Shown: positions 1 through 8,895 of the stretch, one piece after another | How positions within the stretch are numbered: position 1 is the first letter of the stretch | Layout: every line of letters begins with the position of its first letter | NCBI RefSeq assembly: GCF_002220865.2 | Contig: NZ_NHRJ02000018.1 | Span: 1-64,000 of the forward strand | Length of the DNA: 64,000 nucleotides | DNA from: Paenibacillus xerothermodurans | Lineage (GTDB): Bacteria > Bacillota > Bacilli > Paenibacillales > NBRC-103111 | Direction: 5' to 3' | Position numbers and translations under genes: made by a program | The notes under the pieces: model-generated | Seen by the model: the letters and a program-made list of their open reading frames with translations, nothing else | The model's database searches: none | What the model was told of the DNA's origin: nothing

Positions 1-79
1 ACGACGAGGTTGATAGGTTCGGGGTGGAAGCACGGTAACGTGTGCAGCTGACGAATACTAATCGGTCGAGGGCTTATCC
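1..79 (+). rRNA. rrl: 23S rRNA, 3' end (partial)
   Basis: The first ~79 bases match the conserved end of bacterial 23S rRNA, including the segments GAGGTTGATAGGTTCGGGG and TACTAATCGGTCGAGGGCTT. The gene enters from the left edge, so only the last part of domain VI is here. The exact 3' end is estimated from the usual GGCTTATCC terminus. The next 97 bases hold two short inverted repeats (around 112-126 and 155-171) but no 5S rRNA gene. Confidence 0.93.
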
Positions 80-176
80 AACTTACTGTCATGCCAACAC
101 GCATGCACAGAGCAAGCGTTGCTCACGCTGTTGTTTCGGTTCTAGTTTTTAGGGAACAATAACATTGTTCTACTTT

Positions 177-265
177 GGAGAGATACCCAAGTGGCTATAA
201 GGGGACCCTCTGCTAAGGGGTTAGACTGCGTAAGTGGTGCGAGGGTTCGAATCCCTCTCTCTCCG
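177..265 (+). tRNA. tRNA-Ser (GCT)
   Basis: Class II cloverleaf with a long variable arm. The acceptor GGAGAGA pairs with TCTCTCC, the anticodon loop centres on GCT, and the T arm is GAGGG/CCCTC. The 3' CCA is not encoded. First member of an eight-tRNA array downstream of 23S rRNA. Confidence 0.93.
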
Positions 266-319
266 TATGTTACCCAATTGGATGTTAGGGCAGACACAAC
301 CCGCTTCTCTATACTATAT

Positions 320-396
320 GGCGGTGTAGCTCAGCTGGCTAGAGCGTACGGTTCATACCCGTGAGGTCGGGGGTTCGATTCCCTTCGCCGCTACCA
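320..396 (+). tRNA. tRNA-Met (CAT)
   Basis: Cloverleaf with anticodon CAT, T arm GGGGGTTCGATTCCCTT and encoded CCA. The G1-T72 acceptor pair is a wobble. The body resembles the elongator tRNA-Met of Bacillus tRNA arrays, but initiator, elongator and Ile2 (lysidine) identities all share CAT and were not separated rigorously. Confidence 0.88.
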
Positions 397-462
397 TTTT
401 AATTTTCCACTTGACTTACTTTCTCGAGACATGATATGATTTAATTTGTGCCACGACAGCAT

Positions 463-538
463 GGAGGCTTAGCTCAGCTGGGAGAGCATCTGCCTTACAA
501 GCAGAGGGTCGGCGGTTCGATCCCGTCAGCCTCCACCA
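463..538 (+). tRNA. tRNA-Val (TAC)
   Basis: Complete cloverleaf: acceptor GGAGGCT/AGCCTCC, anticodon loop CTTACAA with TAC, T loop TTCGATC, encoded CCA. Confidence 0.94.
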
Positions 539-627
539 TTTCTATTAAACTCTTGCACTCTGATTGAGAGATTCATACTTTTGCAACTTTTACATAATGG
601 CAATCTCTTAAGAGTGAAGGTACATAT

Positions 628-703
<76 letters not shown>

Positions 704-718
704 TGTAAGTCACATTGC

Positions 719-795
719 GGAGCCGTGGTGTAGAGGCCTAACATGCCTGCCTGTCACGCAGGAGACCGCGGGTTCGAATCCCGTCGGCTCCGCCA
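719..795 (+). tRNA. tRNA-Asp (GTC)
   Basis: Acceptor GGAGCCG pairs with CGGCTCC. The anticodon loop carries GTC, the T arm is CGGG TTCGAAT CCCG, and CCA is encoded. Confidence 0.94.
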
Positions 796-825
796 TGATA
801 TGAACGAAATTCTTACACAACATAT

Positions 826-901
<76 letters not shown>

Positions 902-937
902 TTAGCTGATCTGCACTCGCAGTGAAGGTTGATAGAT

Positions 938-1022
938 GGAGGCTTAGTGAAGTGGCTAAACACGGCAGACTGTAAATCTGCTCTCTACGAGTTCGGTGGT
1001 TCGAATCCATCAGCCTCCACCA
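938..1022 (+). tRNA. tRNA-Tyr (GTA)
   Basis: Class II tRNA with extended variable arm. Acceptor GGAGGCT/AGCCTCC, anticodon GTA in the loop CTGTAAA, T arm GGTGG TTCGAAT CCATC, encoded CCA. Confidence 0.93.
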
Positions 1023-1029
1023 TCATTGT

Positions 1030-1102
1030 GAGTCATTAGCTCAGCCGGTAGAGCACCTGACTTTTAATCAGGGTGTCGTAGGTTCGAATCCTACATGACT
1101 CA
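1030..1102 (+). tRNA. tRNA-Lys (TTT)
   Basis: Acceptor GAGTCAT pairs with ATGACTC. Anticodon TTT lies in the loop CTTTTAA and the T arm is TAGG TTCGAAT CCTA. CCA is not encoded. Last tRNA of the array; a terminator follows 20 bases later. Confidence 0.94.
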
Positions 1103-1122
1103 TTCATACGTACAAATCGCAC

Positions 1123-1155
1123 AAAAAAAGGACCCGTGAGGGGTCTTTTTTTTTG
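1123..1155 (+). terminator. Rho-independent terminator of rRNA-tRNA operon
   Basis: The stem GGACCC/GGGTCT has a short GTGA loop, is preceded by an A run and followed by nine T residues. It closes the rRNA-tRNA unit. The A run also gives it termination potential for the minus-strand gene that ends at 1165. Confidence 0.9.
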
Positions 1156-1164
1156 TTCGTGTGA

Positions 1165-1470
1165 TCACTGCAATTTGTCTTCCACCGACTGTAGTTTTTG
1201 CTGCATTGATGATATTTGATCTCGGCGGTCATCGATTTTAATCGAGGTGGATACCCGCTGTGCACCATTGTGAAATGGGACTTCGTGCAGCCTGCGAAGG
1301 ACTATGAGTAAATCCTCCAAGTCGCCTTCTATAATCGTACTCATCGGCGTCATCTGGTACTGAATTGGCTCAGGGGTATCTTTCAGCGTCCGTTGGATAT
1401 CTGCGACATACTGACTAACACTGGTGGAGCCTGTCCCGACTGGTATGATGGTCAATTCCACGATCGCCAT
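1165..1470 (-). CDS. Thiamine-binding protein family (MTH1187/YqgV type)
   Basis: A 101-residue protein of the DUF77/MTH1187 thiamine-binding superfamily. It opens AIVELTIIPVGTGSTSVSQYV and later has the family pattern of Tyr plus TPMSTIIEGD, then an LHEVPFHNGAQRV segment. Members are small ferredoxin-fold proteins that bind thiamine or related ligands; the cellular role is poorly defined. The start at 1470 has GAGAGGAG about nine bases upstream; an in-frame Met at 1491 has no comparable site. It lies 61 bases downstream of larA on the same strand and may be cotranscribed with it. The C-terminal 20 residues are Gln/Asp/Lys-rich and probably helical. Confidence 0.82.
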   Translation of the reverse strand: MAIVELTIIPVGTGSTSVSQYVADIQRTLKDTPEPIQYQMTPMSTIIEGDLEDLLIVLRRLHEVPFHNGAQRVSTSIKIDDRRDQISSMQQKLQSVEDKLQ

Positions 1471-1531
1471 ACTGCAGTTCTCCTCTCTCAATAGCCTACA
1501 TGCTCCATTGTAGTTCCTTGCAAATCATCCT

Positions 1532-2794
1532 TCAATTGTTTTTCACTACAGGATAAGTGAGAGCGCCATGCGGCATGACTGCAATGCTGGGACTAACACT
1601 GTTTGAAATTATGTGCTTAAAGCTGCTGCGCAAGTCATCCACAGGCTCGAAACCTAGCAATTTGACCAGCGGCTGGGGGACGGTTGATTTTAAGTATACG
1701 GTATGTTTGCTTATTACTTCGTCCACATGCAAGACCTTGTGCGGCCCTAGCACAAATTGCTGCTTCAATGAAGCCACCGCATGCTCCCGGTCTTTTGTTT
1801 CCACCCAGAATTGAAAGAGCCCATTGCCGAACATCTCGGAGCATTCTGCGGCCATTAGGATCGTTCCGCCGGGTTTTGTGATGGTGGCAGCGTTGCGCAG
1901 AGATTTAATCGCTTGATACAGCTGAATGTCCTTTGGATGACCGCCCGGTGAAACAAGCACTATATCATACAGCTGATCTACGGGCACCAAAAAGTAGCAC
2001 TCCGCCAAAGTGACACCTATTCTATGGGCAGTCACGGGATCTCCTGCGACGGCTTCCATCACGTTTTGGTTGTGGTCCACTACCACATTGAGCAAAAAGT
2101 CGATGCTGATGAAATTCAGAGCCTCTTCCAAATCGCGATGTATCGCATTATCCGGCTGTCCTACTATGGGTGTGTGCTGAAGCGATAGACTATGGTTATG
2201 TTCTATGCAGTTTCGGCTGGCAATGCCGGGGATCAAAGCTTTTACTCCTCCCGATATGCCAACCAGCGCATGGGGTTCGATATTACCGGTCGCTATACGC
2301 AAATCCGCTTTTGTGGCGGTGCGATTGATTTCAATTGGGGTACCTGCAGAAGTCACACCCAGCCTCACGCAATCTTGCTCTGCCGCTGAATGATTGTGTA
2401 TGCGGACGCGATGGAATGTATCGCTGCCTACGAGCTCTTTAATCTCCGCTTCCGTATGTTTGCGGTGCATGCCTAGTGCGATAATGACGTCTACAGCATC
2501 GTCAGGCACGCCGGCTTCGTTAAGTTCGTGTAAGATCTCAGGCAGCAGGACGGCGCTTGGGCTTAAGCGGGTGCCGTCGCTTATGAGAATAACCACGCGC
2601 TGCTTGCCGCGCGCAAGTACACGAAGCGGTGCGGTGCCGTGCGGCTCAACCAATGCGTGGCGTATGCGTGATGCTGACGTGTCTGCGCTGACGGCTGCAT
2701 TTTTATGTGAGTATGTAATCGTGTCTGCAGATAGTGGAGAGATAGAGAACTCCAAGGTGCTTTTACCGTACGGTAGAGTAATAATGCTGATCAC
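1532..2794 (-). CDS. larA: LarA-type nickel-dependent racemase
   Basis: A 420-residue member of the lactate racemase LarA family, which uses a covalently bound nickel-pincer nucleotide (NPN) to racemise 2-hydroxyacids. The residues that bind NPN or act in catalysis in Lactiplantibacillus LarA have counterparts here: Asp73 and Arg76 in SDGTR, His110 in GMHRKH, His175 in IEPHALVG, Lys185 in GGVKALIPG, and His199/His201 in EHNHS. D/L-lactate is the best-known substrate, but relatives act on other hydroxyacids. Translation appears to start at a GTG (2792-2794) with AAAGG directly upstream, an unusually tight spacing; a CCCTG/CAGGG hairpin sits just before it. No larB, larC or larE genes for NPN synthesis occur in this window. 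Confidence 0.87.
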   Translation of the reverse strand: MISIITLPYGKSTLEFSISPLSADTITYSHKNAAVSADTSASRIRHALVEPHGTAPLRVLARGKQRVVILISDGTRLSPSAVLLPEILHELNEAGVPDDAVDVIIALGMHRKHTEAEIKELVGSDTFHRVRIHNHSAAEQDCVRLGVTSAGTPIEINRTATKADLRIATGNIEPHALVGISGGVKALIPGIASRNCIEHNHSLSLQHTPIVGQPDNAIHRDLEEALNFISIDFLLNVVVDHNQNVMEAVAGDPVTAHRIGVTLAECYFLVPVDQLYDIVLVSPGGHPKDIQLYQAIKSLRNAATITKPGGTILMAAECSEMFGNGLFQFWVETKDREHAVASLKQQFVLGPHKVLHVDEVISKHTVYLKSTVPQPLVKLLGFEPVDDLRSSFKHIISNSVSPSIAVMPHGALTYPVVKNN

Positions 2795-2822
2795 CCTTTC
2801 TGTCAGTCCCTGTGGCAGGGCG

Positions 2823-2834
2823 TTAACACGTTAA
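2823..2834. promoter_or_regulatory. Candidate operator palindrome between larA and the PucR-type gene
   Basis: TTAAC-AC-GTTAA is a perfect inverted repeat of two 5-bp arms about 30 bases upstream of the larA start, in the divergent intergenic region. It is a plausible site for the divergently encoded PucR-type regulator. No binding data exist and the motif is short. Confidence 0.35.
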
Positions 2835-3026
2835 ATTGTCTCCAATCATGCAGATAATATCCGGCGCGGGCGGTGCAATCATCGCAGGAAGAAGCACCGG
2901 CCGACACGACGTACGCTCATTCCATCTTAATAGAAGAATCAATGATTTAATGGGATGTCTTTTTCTGCTATGATAAATTACGATACATCTTGTAGAGACA
3001 AATATCTTATGTGGGGAGTTCGGGAT

Positions 3027-4136
3027 ATGGACTGGGAGCCGTTGAGGAAGCAGCTTGAAGAGATCTTGGGCGTACCTATACATTTGTCTAAAATGAGTGG
3101 GGCAGACTGGGTTAGCCGGACTGGTCAAACAGCTCAGGGCAAGAGAAGCGTTACCAAAAGTATGGTGGCAGATGGAGATGTGTTATTTTTTGTTGAGAAA
3201 CAGGGGGATGCGGCGGTGATCCTGTCCGTTGCTGCGCGCAGCATTACGCCGACCGAACGGCAGTTGGTGGAGCTTATGCTCGAATCTAGGCTGGCGGCGA
3301 CCAAAAACAGTCCCGAGGTCAGTGACGATGAACGCACAGCGGTAATAGTGCGGGATTGGTTTAAGCGGCAGCAGGAACTTGGTTTAACTCATGCTGAACT
3401 GCCGGACTCGATCGTAACACAGCTATCATTATATAGTACAAAAATTCCATTGTTATTATACGGAGATTATTCACAGCCGCGCCGGGTCAGCTATAAGGAA
3501 TTAAAGAAGCTGCTGGAATCATTTTTCGACTCGGAGTTGACGTTAATTCCCCTGATGGACAAGGAATGGTTAATTTTGGGCTCAGAAAGGCTCCTGACTA
3601 TGGGTACCACGGATGACCGTGATCTGGAGGAGGAATGTCTCGAGGACACGCTGGCCTCGATCGGTCACGGATTGCACGAAATGCTGGAAAATGAATGGGT
3701 TGGTGAGTGCCACTTGGCGGTGAGCTATCCGACCGTGCCGGCCAAATCGCTGTACTCGACCGTACTGCAGCTAAGGGAGACGATGATGCTGGGCCGCACC
3801 TATCATGTGGGAAATAATATACATTTTCCGTGGCAGCTGCAGTTGGAGAAGTTGATCAACTTGATTCCGGAGGCGGACAAAACACAATTTTTAGAACGCG
3901 TGCTGAAGCGTCTGGATGCGGTTCTCGATACGGAAACGACCACAACGCTGGAGCATTTTTTTCAGCTGGATTGCAACGTCAGCGAAACGGCGAAGAAGCT
4001 CTACATTCACCGTAACACGCTGCTCTACCGGCTCGACAAATTTAAGCAGGAGACCGGGCTGGATGTGCGCACGTTCAACGATGCGGTGTTGGTCAAGATC
4101 GCGCTGTTATTGTATAAAGTAACGAAAAGAAACTGA
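3027..4136 (+). CDS. PucR/CdaR-type transcriptional regulator
   Basis: A 369-residue protein ending in a PucR C-terminal helix-turn-helix domain: VSETAKKLYIHRNTLLYRLD near the end, followed by a FNDAVLVKIALLL helix. The N-terminal two thirds resemble the GGDEF-like/sensor middle region of CdaR-PucR regulators, but the ligand cannot be inferred. The start at 3027 is chosen because GGGGAG lies about nine bases upstream; in-frame starts at 2955 and 3009 lack a site. It is divergent from larA and 93 bases upstream of the msmX-like ATPase. In Bacillota such genes often control hydroxyacid or sugar-acid use, so larA is an attractive but unproven target. Confidence 0.78.
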   Translation: MDWEPLRKQLEEILGVPIHLSKMSGADWVSRTGQTAQGKRSVTKSMVADGDVLFFVEKQGDAAVILSVAARSITPTERQLVELMLESRLAATKNSPEVSDDERTAVIVRDWFKRQQELGLTHAELPDSIVTQLSLYSTKIPLLLYGDYSQPRRVSYKELKKLLESFFDSELTLIPLMDKEWLILGSERLLTMGTTDDRDLEEECLEDTLASIGHGLHEMLENEWVGECHLAVSYPTVPAKSLYSTVLQLRETMMLGRTYHVGNNIHFPWQLQLEKLINLIPEADKTQFLERVLKRLDAVLDTETTTTLEHFFQLDCNVSETAKKLYIHRNTLLYRLDKFKQETGLDVRTFNDAVLVKIALLLYKVTKRN

Positions 4137-4229
4137 TTTTTTTGTGAACATTGTGCATAGTCACGCGATGGGAGGTACGGTATGATGGGTACATAAAGCT
4201 GATACTAAATATGTAGGAGGAATTAAACC

Positions 4230-5354
4230 ATGGCAGGTGTACGCTTAAACCACATCGTGAAGAAATACGCTGGTGCAGAGGAAGCTACGGTGAAAGATTT
4301 TCATCTTGAAATCAAGGACAAAGAGTTTTTGGTTCTTGTAGGCGCTTCTGGTTGCGGTAAGTCCACAACTCTTCGTATGATTGCGGGCTTGGAAGAAATC
4401 ACTGAAGGCGAACTGTACATCGGCGATCGCTTGGTGAATGACGTAGCACCGAAAGACCGTGATATTGCGATGGTGTTCCAATCCTACGCGTTGTATCCGC
4501 ATATGAGCGTGTATCAAAACATGGCTTTCGGTTTAAAACTGCGTAAGTTCAAAAAAGCCGACATCGACGCCCGTGTGCAAGAGGCGGCTAGAATCCTTGA
4601 TATCACACACTTGTTGGATCGTAAGCCAAAGGCTCTTTCCGGTGGTCAACGCCAGCGTGTAGCCTTGGGTCGGGCGATCGTACGTGAACCGCAAGTGTTT
4701 TTGATGGATGAACCGCTCTCCAACTTGGATGCCAAATTGCGCGTACAAATGCGTGCTGAAATCCAGAAGTTGGCTAAGCGTTTAGAAGTTACGACGATTT
4801 ACGTAACGCACGACCAAACCGAAGCTATGACAATGGGCGATCGTATCGTCGTTATGGAAAAAGGAATCATCCAGCAAGCGGCTACGCCTGAAGAGATTTA
4901 TAATCATCCTGTGAACATGTTCGTAGCGGGCTTTATCGGATCCCCGTCCATGAACTTTATCAGTGGAGGATTTTCAGATGAAGGCGGCACGTTGTACTTT
5001 AATGCAGAGGGTGTAAAAGTGGCCCTACCGGAAGGTAAAGCAAAAGGCATTCGCGAAAACGGCTACGTTGGGAAGTCCGTTGTGCTTGGTATTCGTCCTG
5101 AAGACTTGCACGAAGAGCCAGTGTTCCTCGAAGCATCACCTAACACCGTGGTCACTGCTAACGTTGAAGTTTCTGAGAACCTGGGTCATGAAATGATCCT
5201 GCACTTGAGCGGTCTTGGCAAAGGAAATGTGGTGGCTCGTGTTGACGGCCGTGCCGGTATCGTGGAGAACACACAAGTTAAATTGGCATTGGATATGAAC
5301 AAAGTTCATTTCTTTGACCAAGAAACTACATTGTCCATCCTGAATAACAAGTAA
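4230..5354 (+). CDS. msmX: Multi-sugar ABC transporter ATP-binding protein (MsmX/UgpC type)
   Basis: A 374-residue CUT1-family ATPase. Walker A is GASGCGKST near residue 38, followed by the Q loop [14 protein letters not shown], the signature [14 protein letters not shown], Walker [13 protein letters not shown] and the switch His in [10 protein letters not shown]. The C-terminal ~130 residues form the OB-fold regulatory (TOBE) domain. In Bacillota a solitary MsmX energises several oligosaccharide importers whose permease and binding-protein genes lie elsewhere, which fits the absence of transporter partners here. A strong AGGAGG precedes the ATG and a terminator follows at 5368, so it is probably transcribed alone or with the upstream regulator. 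Confidence 0.93.
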   Translation: MAGVRLNHIVKKYAGAEEATVKDFHLEIKDKEFLVLVGASGCGKSTTLRMIAGLEEITEGELYIGDRLVNDVAPKDRDIAMVFQSYALYPHMSVYQNMAFGLKLRKFKKADIDARVQEAARILDITHLLDRKPKALSGGQRQRVALGRAIVREPQVFLMDEPLSNLDAKLRVQMRAEIQKLAKRLEVTTIYVTHDQTEAMTMGDRIVVMEKGIIQQAATPEEIYNHPVNMFVAGFIGSPSMNFISGGFSDEGGTLYFNAEGVKVALPEGKAKGIRENGYVGKSVVLGIRPEDLHEEPVFLEASPNTVVTANVEVSENLGHEMILHLSGLGKGNVVARVDGRAGIVENTQVKLALDMNKVHFFDQETTLSILNNK

Positions 5355-5367
5355 TCCGTTGATCGGG

Positions 5368-5397
5368 AAGGCCAGTCGATAGCGACTGGTCTTTTTC
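5368..5397 (+). terminator. Rho-independent terminator after msmX
   Basis: GGCCAGTCG and CGACTGGTC arms with an ATAG loop, followed by TTTTT. Confidence 0.9.
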
Positions 5398-5496
5398 GTC
5401 GTGTGCTTGGGATTGTTATTTTCCCCCTTTCGGTTGATTTATCACAGCTTTTTTTATACGATGGGGGTATTGGGAAAACGAAGGAGACGGAACAAC

Positions 5497-6438
5497 ATGT
5501 CGAAAAAAGTGAAAGTGTCCGATCTGGTAGCCGAGTTCGATTTGGAAGTGATTTGCGGCGAAGGTGGGCTGAAACGGCCGATCACAACGGCCGACTTGTA
5601 CCGTCCAGGCTTAGAGATGGCCGGCTATTATGAGTTTCACCCATCCGAGCGTGTTCAAATATTAGGCAGGACGGAATTAACGTTTTTCAACGGCTTATCA
5701 CCAGCCGAGCGCATGGATCGCATGAATCGCCTGTGTGCTTACGACGATACGCCGTGTTTTTTGATCAGCCGAGGGTTGGATGTCCCCGAGGAGCTCGTGT
5801 CAGCAGCCTCGGATCAAGGCATTCCCGTGTTAAGAACCCCGACTGCAACAACGATTTTGGCAAGCCGTATCACCGGCTTTTTGGAGAATAAATTGGCCCC
5901 CTCGACTACTATTCATGGGGTGCTTGTCGATGTATACGGCATTGGTATGCTTATTTCGGGATCAAGCGGTATTGGGAAAAGTGAAACCGCACTCGAGCTC
6001 GTTAAAAGAGGGCACCGTTTGATCGCAGACGACGCTGTGGAAATACGGCAAACCGCTGATCACGTGCTGATAGGAAACGCTCCCGAGCTTATACGCCATC
6101 TGTTAGAAATTCGCGGGGTCGGCATCATCAATATGATGACATTATTCGGCGCTGGTGCCATTCGTAATGTCAAGAAAATATCCGTAGTTGTCAAGCTCGA
6201 AACATGGCAGCAGGACAAACAGTACGATCGGCTCGGCTTGGACGAAGAGACCACGCGCATCATTGACACAGATCTGCCGTTGGTAACCATACCGGTGCGT
6301 CCCGGCCGTAACTTGGCGGTGATCATCGAGGTTGCCGCCATGAATTACCGTCTCAAAAGGATGGGTTATAATGCAGCGCTGCAGTTCACGAACAAACTAA
6401 CTGAATCGTTGGCGGAAGATATGGACGATATGGAATAG
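5497..6438 (+). CDS. hprK: HPr kinase/phosphorylase
   Basis: A 313-residue bifunctional HprK/P that phosphorylates and dephosphorylates HPr on Ser46, the signal for CcpA-dependent catabolite repression. The N-terminal domain is followed by the P-loop GSSGIGKSE and the HPrK signature [20 protein letters not shown], both characteristic. The start at 5497 is set by AAGGAGA 12 bases upstream; a longer in-frame extension to 5401 crosses the msmX terminator and is unlikely. Its substrates are probably the two HPr proteins encoded at 24517 and 51144. It is followed 34 bases later by lgt, a common arrangement in Bacillota. Confidence 0.97.
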   Translation: MSKKVKVSDLVAEFDLEVICGEGGLKRPITTADLYRPGLEMAGYYEFHPSERVQILGRTELTFFNGLSPAERMDRMNRLCAYDDTPCFLISRGLDVPEELVSAASDQGIPVLRTPTATTILASRITGFLENKLAPSTTIHGVLVDVYGIGMLISGSSGIGKSETALELVKRGHRLIADDAVEIRQTADHVLIGNAPELIRHLLEIRGVGIINMMTLFGAGAIRNVKKISVVVKLETWQQDKQYDRLGLDEETTRIIDTDLPLVTIPVRPGRNLAVIIEVAAMNYRLKRMGYNAALQFTNKLTESLAEDMDDME

Positions 6439-6472
6439 GAAATAATAGTAGATAATCGAAAGGAGGAACTGT

Positions 6473-7564
6473 ATGTTTTTAGCACTTAATCCGGTGGCAT
6501 TCACAATCGGTGCACTGACCGTTAACTGGTACGGCATTATCCTCGGTGTAGCGGCGATGGCAGGGTTGATGCTCGCCATTCAGGAAGGAAAACGATTCGG
6601 TATGAATCCTGATTTTTTTATGGATTTGGTACTGCTTGGCGTACCTTCGGCGATCATCGGCGCTAGGATCTATTATGTAGCCTTCAAATGGGAGGACTAT
6701 AGAGATAACCCGCTGGAGATATTCATGGTGTGGCACGGCGGGATAGCTATTTACGGGGCATTGATCGGCGCGATTATTGCTGCTGTCTTTTACGTTCGCC
6801 GTATGGGTTATTCGTTCTGGCGAATTGCAGATATTTGTGCGCCTGGTTTAATTATCGGGCAAGCGATTGGCCGTTGGGGCAATTTCATGAACCAAGAAGC
6901 GCATGGCGGCCCTGTCAGTGAGGAATTTTTGCGCAGTGCGCTGCATTTGCCTGAGTTTATCATCAGTCAGATGTATATCAAGGGTCAATTTTACCACCCG
7001 ACTTTTTTATATGAGTCCTTATGGAACGTAACTGGTCTGCTGCTGCTGCTGTGGCTGCGGAGACGACCATTCCTCAGAGCCGGCGAACTGTTCATCAGTT
7101 ATTTCATTTGGTATTCTATCGGACGATTCTTCATCGAAGGACTGCGGACTGACAGCTTGGATTTCGAAGGTCCGGAGTGGCTGGCCTCGTTCATGGATGC
7201 GCTATGGGTGCCCATGCATTGGCTAGGATTTGAGCCGGGCTACATGACTTACGGGGGCAATGTGCGGATATCCCAACTGTTGTCCGTCCTCATTGTGCTT
7301 GCTGCCATAGCGCTGATTGTGTATCGTCGAAAAAGCGGTGCCGCAGCGGTCCGCTACGCTGATCCGATCGAACGGATCGGCGGGGCGCATGAGCAAACCA
7401 ATGAACCTACGCCTACTGCTGAATTGACGAAGCCAACCGACGGTGATCCAGAGCTGCAACCGCGAACGAGTACTACAGCATCCGGGCCGACACAGCCGGA
7501 AAAATCCGATGGCGCACGGACGGCAGACAAGTCTCAGCAGTTGAGCACGAACGAGAACGTGTGA
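6473..7564 (+). CDS. lgt: Prolipoprotein diacylglyceryl transferase
   Basis: A 363-residue polytopic membrane enzyme that transfers diacylglycerol from phosphatidylglycerol to the lipobox Cys of prolipoproteins. It has the Lgt signature GRWGNFMNQEAHGG around residue 140, the HGGIAIYGALIGA segment and about seven hydrophobic spans ending near residue 285. The remaining ~70 residues are a hydrophilic Pro/Thr/Ser/Glu-rich tail not found in the core family; some Paenibacillus enzymes have similar tails. It starts at an ATG after AAAGGAGGAACTGT. A likely client is the lipoprotein at 57785. Confidence 0.96.
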   Translation: MFLALNPVAFTIGALTVNWYGIILGVAAMAGLMLAIQEGKRFGMNPDFFMDLVLLGVPSAIIGARIYYVAFKWEDYRDNPLEIFMVWHGGIAIYGALIGAIIAAVFYVRRMGYSFWRIADICAPGLIIGQAIGRWGNFMNQEAHGGPVSEEFLRSALHLPEFIISQMYIKGQFYHPTFLYESLWNVTGLLLLLWLRRRPFLRAGELFISYFIWYSIGRFFIEGLRTDSLDFEGPEWLASFMDALWVPMHWLGFEPGYMTYGGNVRISQLLSVLIVLAAIALIVYRRKSGAAAVRYADPIERIGGAHEQTNEPTPTAELTKPTDGDPELQPRTSTTASGPTQPEKSDGARTADKSQQLSTNENV

Positions 7565-7721
7565 GTACCCAAAGATTCGTGCCTGCACCGTTCACCGTCG
7601 CACAGAAAAACTATTCACGCCATTAATAGGATGACACATTAACAGTTAACCTCATGAAATTAGTCTTCGGTGCTTGAGCCGAGATATGTGAGTGCCACCT
7701 GGCTAGAAAAAAGAGGTTGAA

Positions 7722-8414
7722 ATGACAAAGAAGGAGCCGGAGTCACGTATGATCCATACGGTATTGTTTGATTTGGACGGTACGATTATCGACACGAATG
7801 AATTGATCATTCAGTCTTACCTGCACACTTTTGAGGGGCTCACTCCTGAACCCTTGACGCGGGAATACATCATTCCAAACATGGGCAGGCCTCTTGTAGA
7901 ACAAATGAGATTATTTTCAGGCCAAGACGATGTCGACGAGTTAATCAAAAAATATCGCAAGTTCAATATTGCACGGCACGATGAGTTTGTAACAGGTTTT
8001 CCACAGGTACGCGAGACCTTGGCCGAGCTGCACGCTGCAGGAATCAAGCTGGGGGTCGTGACCAGCAAAATAAGGCTGACCACGGAGATGGGTCTGAAAT
8101 TTTGCGGCATGTACGATTACTTTGACACCATAGTGACCGTGGATGATGTCGAGCGGCCTAAACCTGACCCTGAAGGCATACACAAGGCTCTCACGCAGCT
8201 AGGCACCTCCACAGACGGAGCCCTCATGGTAGGTGACAGCCATTATGACATCGAGGCGGCGCACAACGCGGGAATCCCTTGCGCAGCGGTAGCTTGGTCG
8301 TTGAAAGGAATAGATTATTTGCAGCAGTATAAGCCCGCTTATATCATCAACGATATCCGGGAGCTATTGCCGATCGTTGGAGTCGAGGGGATGCATATTG
8401 AGACAAACGGATAA
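7722..8414 (+). CDS. ppaX: Pyrophosphatase PpaX (HAD superfamily)
   Basis: A HAD-family hydrolase of up to 230 residues that hydrolyses the pyrophosphate released by HprK/P when it phosphorolyses P-Ser-HPr. Motif I is FDLDGTIIDTNE, motif II lies in VVTSK, and motif III/IV in KPDPEGI and MVGDSHYDIEAA. Two starts are possible: ATG 7722 with AGAGGT close upstream, or ATG 7749 with AAGGAG 12 bases upstream; family lengths slightly favour 7749. The hprK-lgt-ppaX order matches Bacillus and supports the assignment over a generic phosphoglycolate phosphatase. Confidence 0.92.
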   Translation: MTKKEPESRMIHTVLFDLDGTIIDTNELIIQSYLHTFEGLTPEPLTREYIIPNMGRPLVEQMRLFSGQDDVDELIKKYRKFNIARHDEFVTGFPQVRETLAELHAAGIKLGVVTSKIRLTTEMGLKFCGMYDYFDTIVTVDDVERPKPDPEGIHKALTQLGTSTDGALMVGDSHYDIEAAHNAGIPCAAVAWSLKGIDYLQQYKPAYIINDIRELLPIVGVEGMHIETNG

Positions 8415-8895
8415 GTATCCGGTGCAAGGTCCGAACTCGCTGTGGCAGGTGTACAGCACCATCAGCCGGTGGAAGGCGATTCGTAACTTTATATTCATTC
8501 AAATTTCACGGTATGCGCCCTCTTTGCCCTTTAAGCGTTGGATATATCGCAACGTGCTTGGGATGAAGGTGGGAGAGCATACCTCCTTTGCTTTAATGGT
8601 CATGGTAGATGTGTTCTTTCCAGAGCGGATTCAGGTTGGGGAGAACACGATCATCGGTTATAATTCAACTATTTTAACGCACGAGTACCTGATAGAAGAA
8701 TATCGTCTTGGCAGCGTCAGGATTGGTTCGCATGTGATGATCGGTGCAAATACCACGATTTTGCCGGGCGTTACGATTGGGGATCACGCGGTTGTGGCTG
8801 CGGGCTCAGTTGTACATAAGGACGTCGCTCCATACAGCTTCGTGGCGGGCAATCCACTGCAGGTGATTCGGGAGGATGTTAGAGCGGAGGAATGA
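8398..8895 (+). CDS. Hexapeptide-repeat acyltransferase (YvoF-like)
   Basis: A 165-residue left-handed beta-helix acyltransferase. After a basic N-terminal region, the C-terminal half carries hexapeptide repeats (IGSHVMIGANTTILPGVTIG and later) with the Asn-Pro-Leu ending typical of the xenobiotic/maltose acetyltransferase class. The acceptor is unknown. A TTG at 8398 preceded by GAGGGG is preferred; it overlaps ppaX by 17 bases and gives a protein starting RQTDKYPVQG after Met, like Bacillus YvoF. The next in-frame TTG at 8377 has no ribosome binding site. Last gene of the hprK block. Confidence 0.85.
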   Translation: MRQTDKYPVQGPNSLWQVYSTISRWKAIRNFIFIQISRYAPSLPFKRWIYRNVLGMKVGEHTSFALMVMVDVFFPERIQVGENTIIGYNSTILTHEYLIEEYRLGSVRIGSHVMIGANTTILPGVTIGDHAVVAAGSVVHKDVAPYSFVAGNPLQVIREDVRAEE

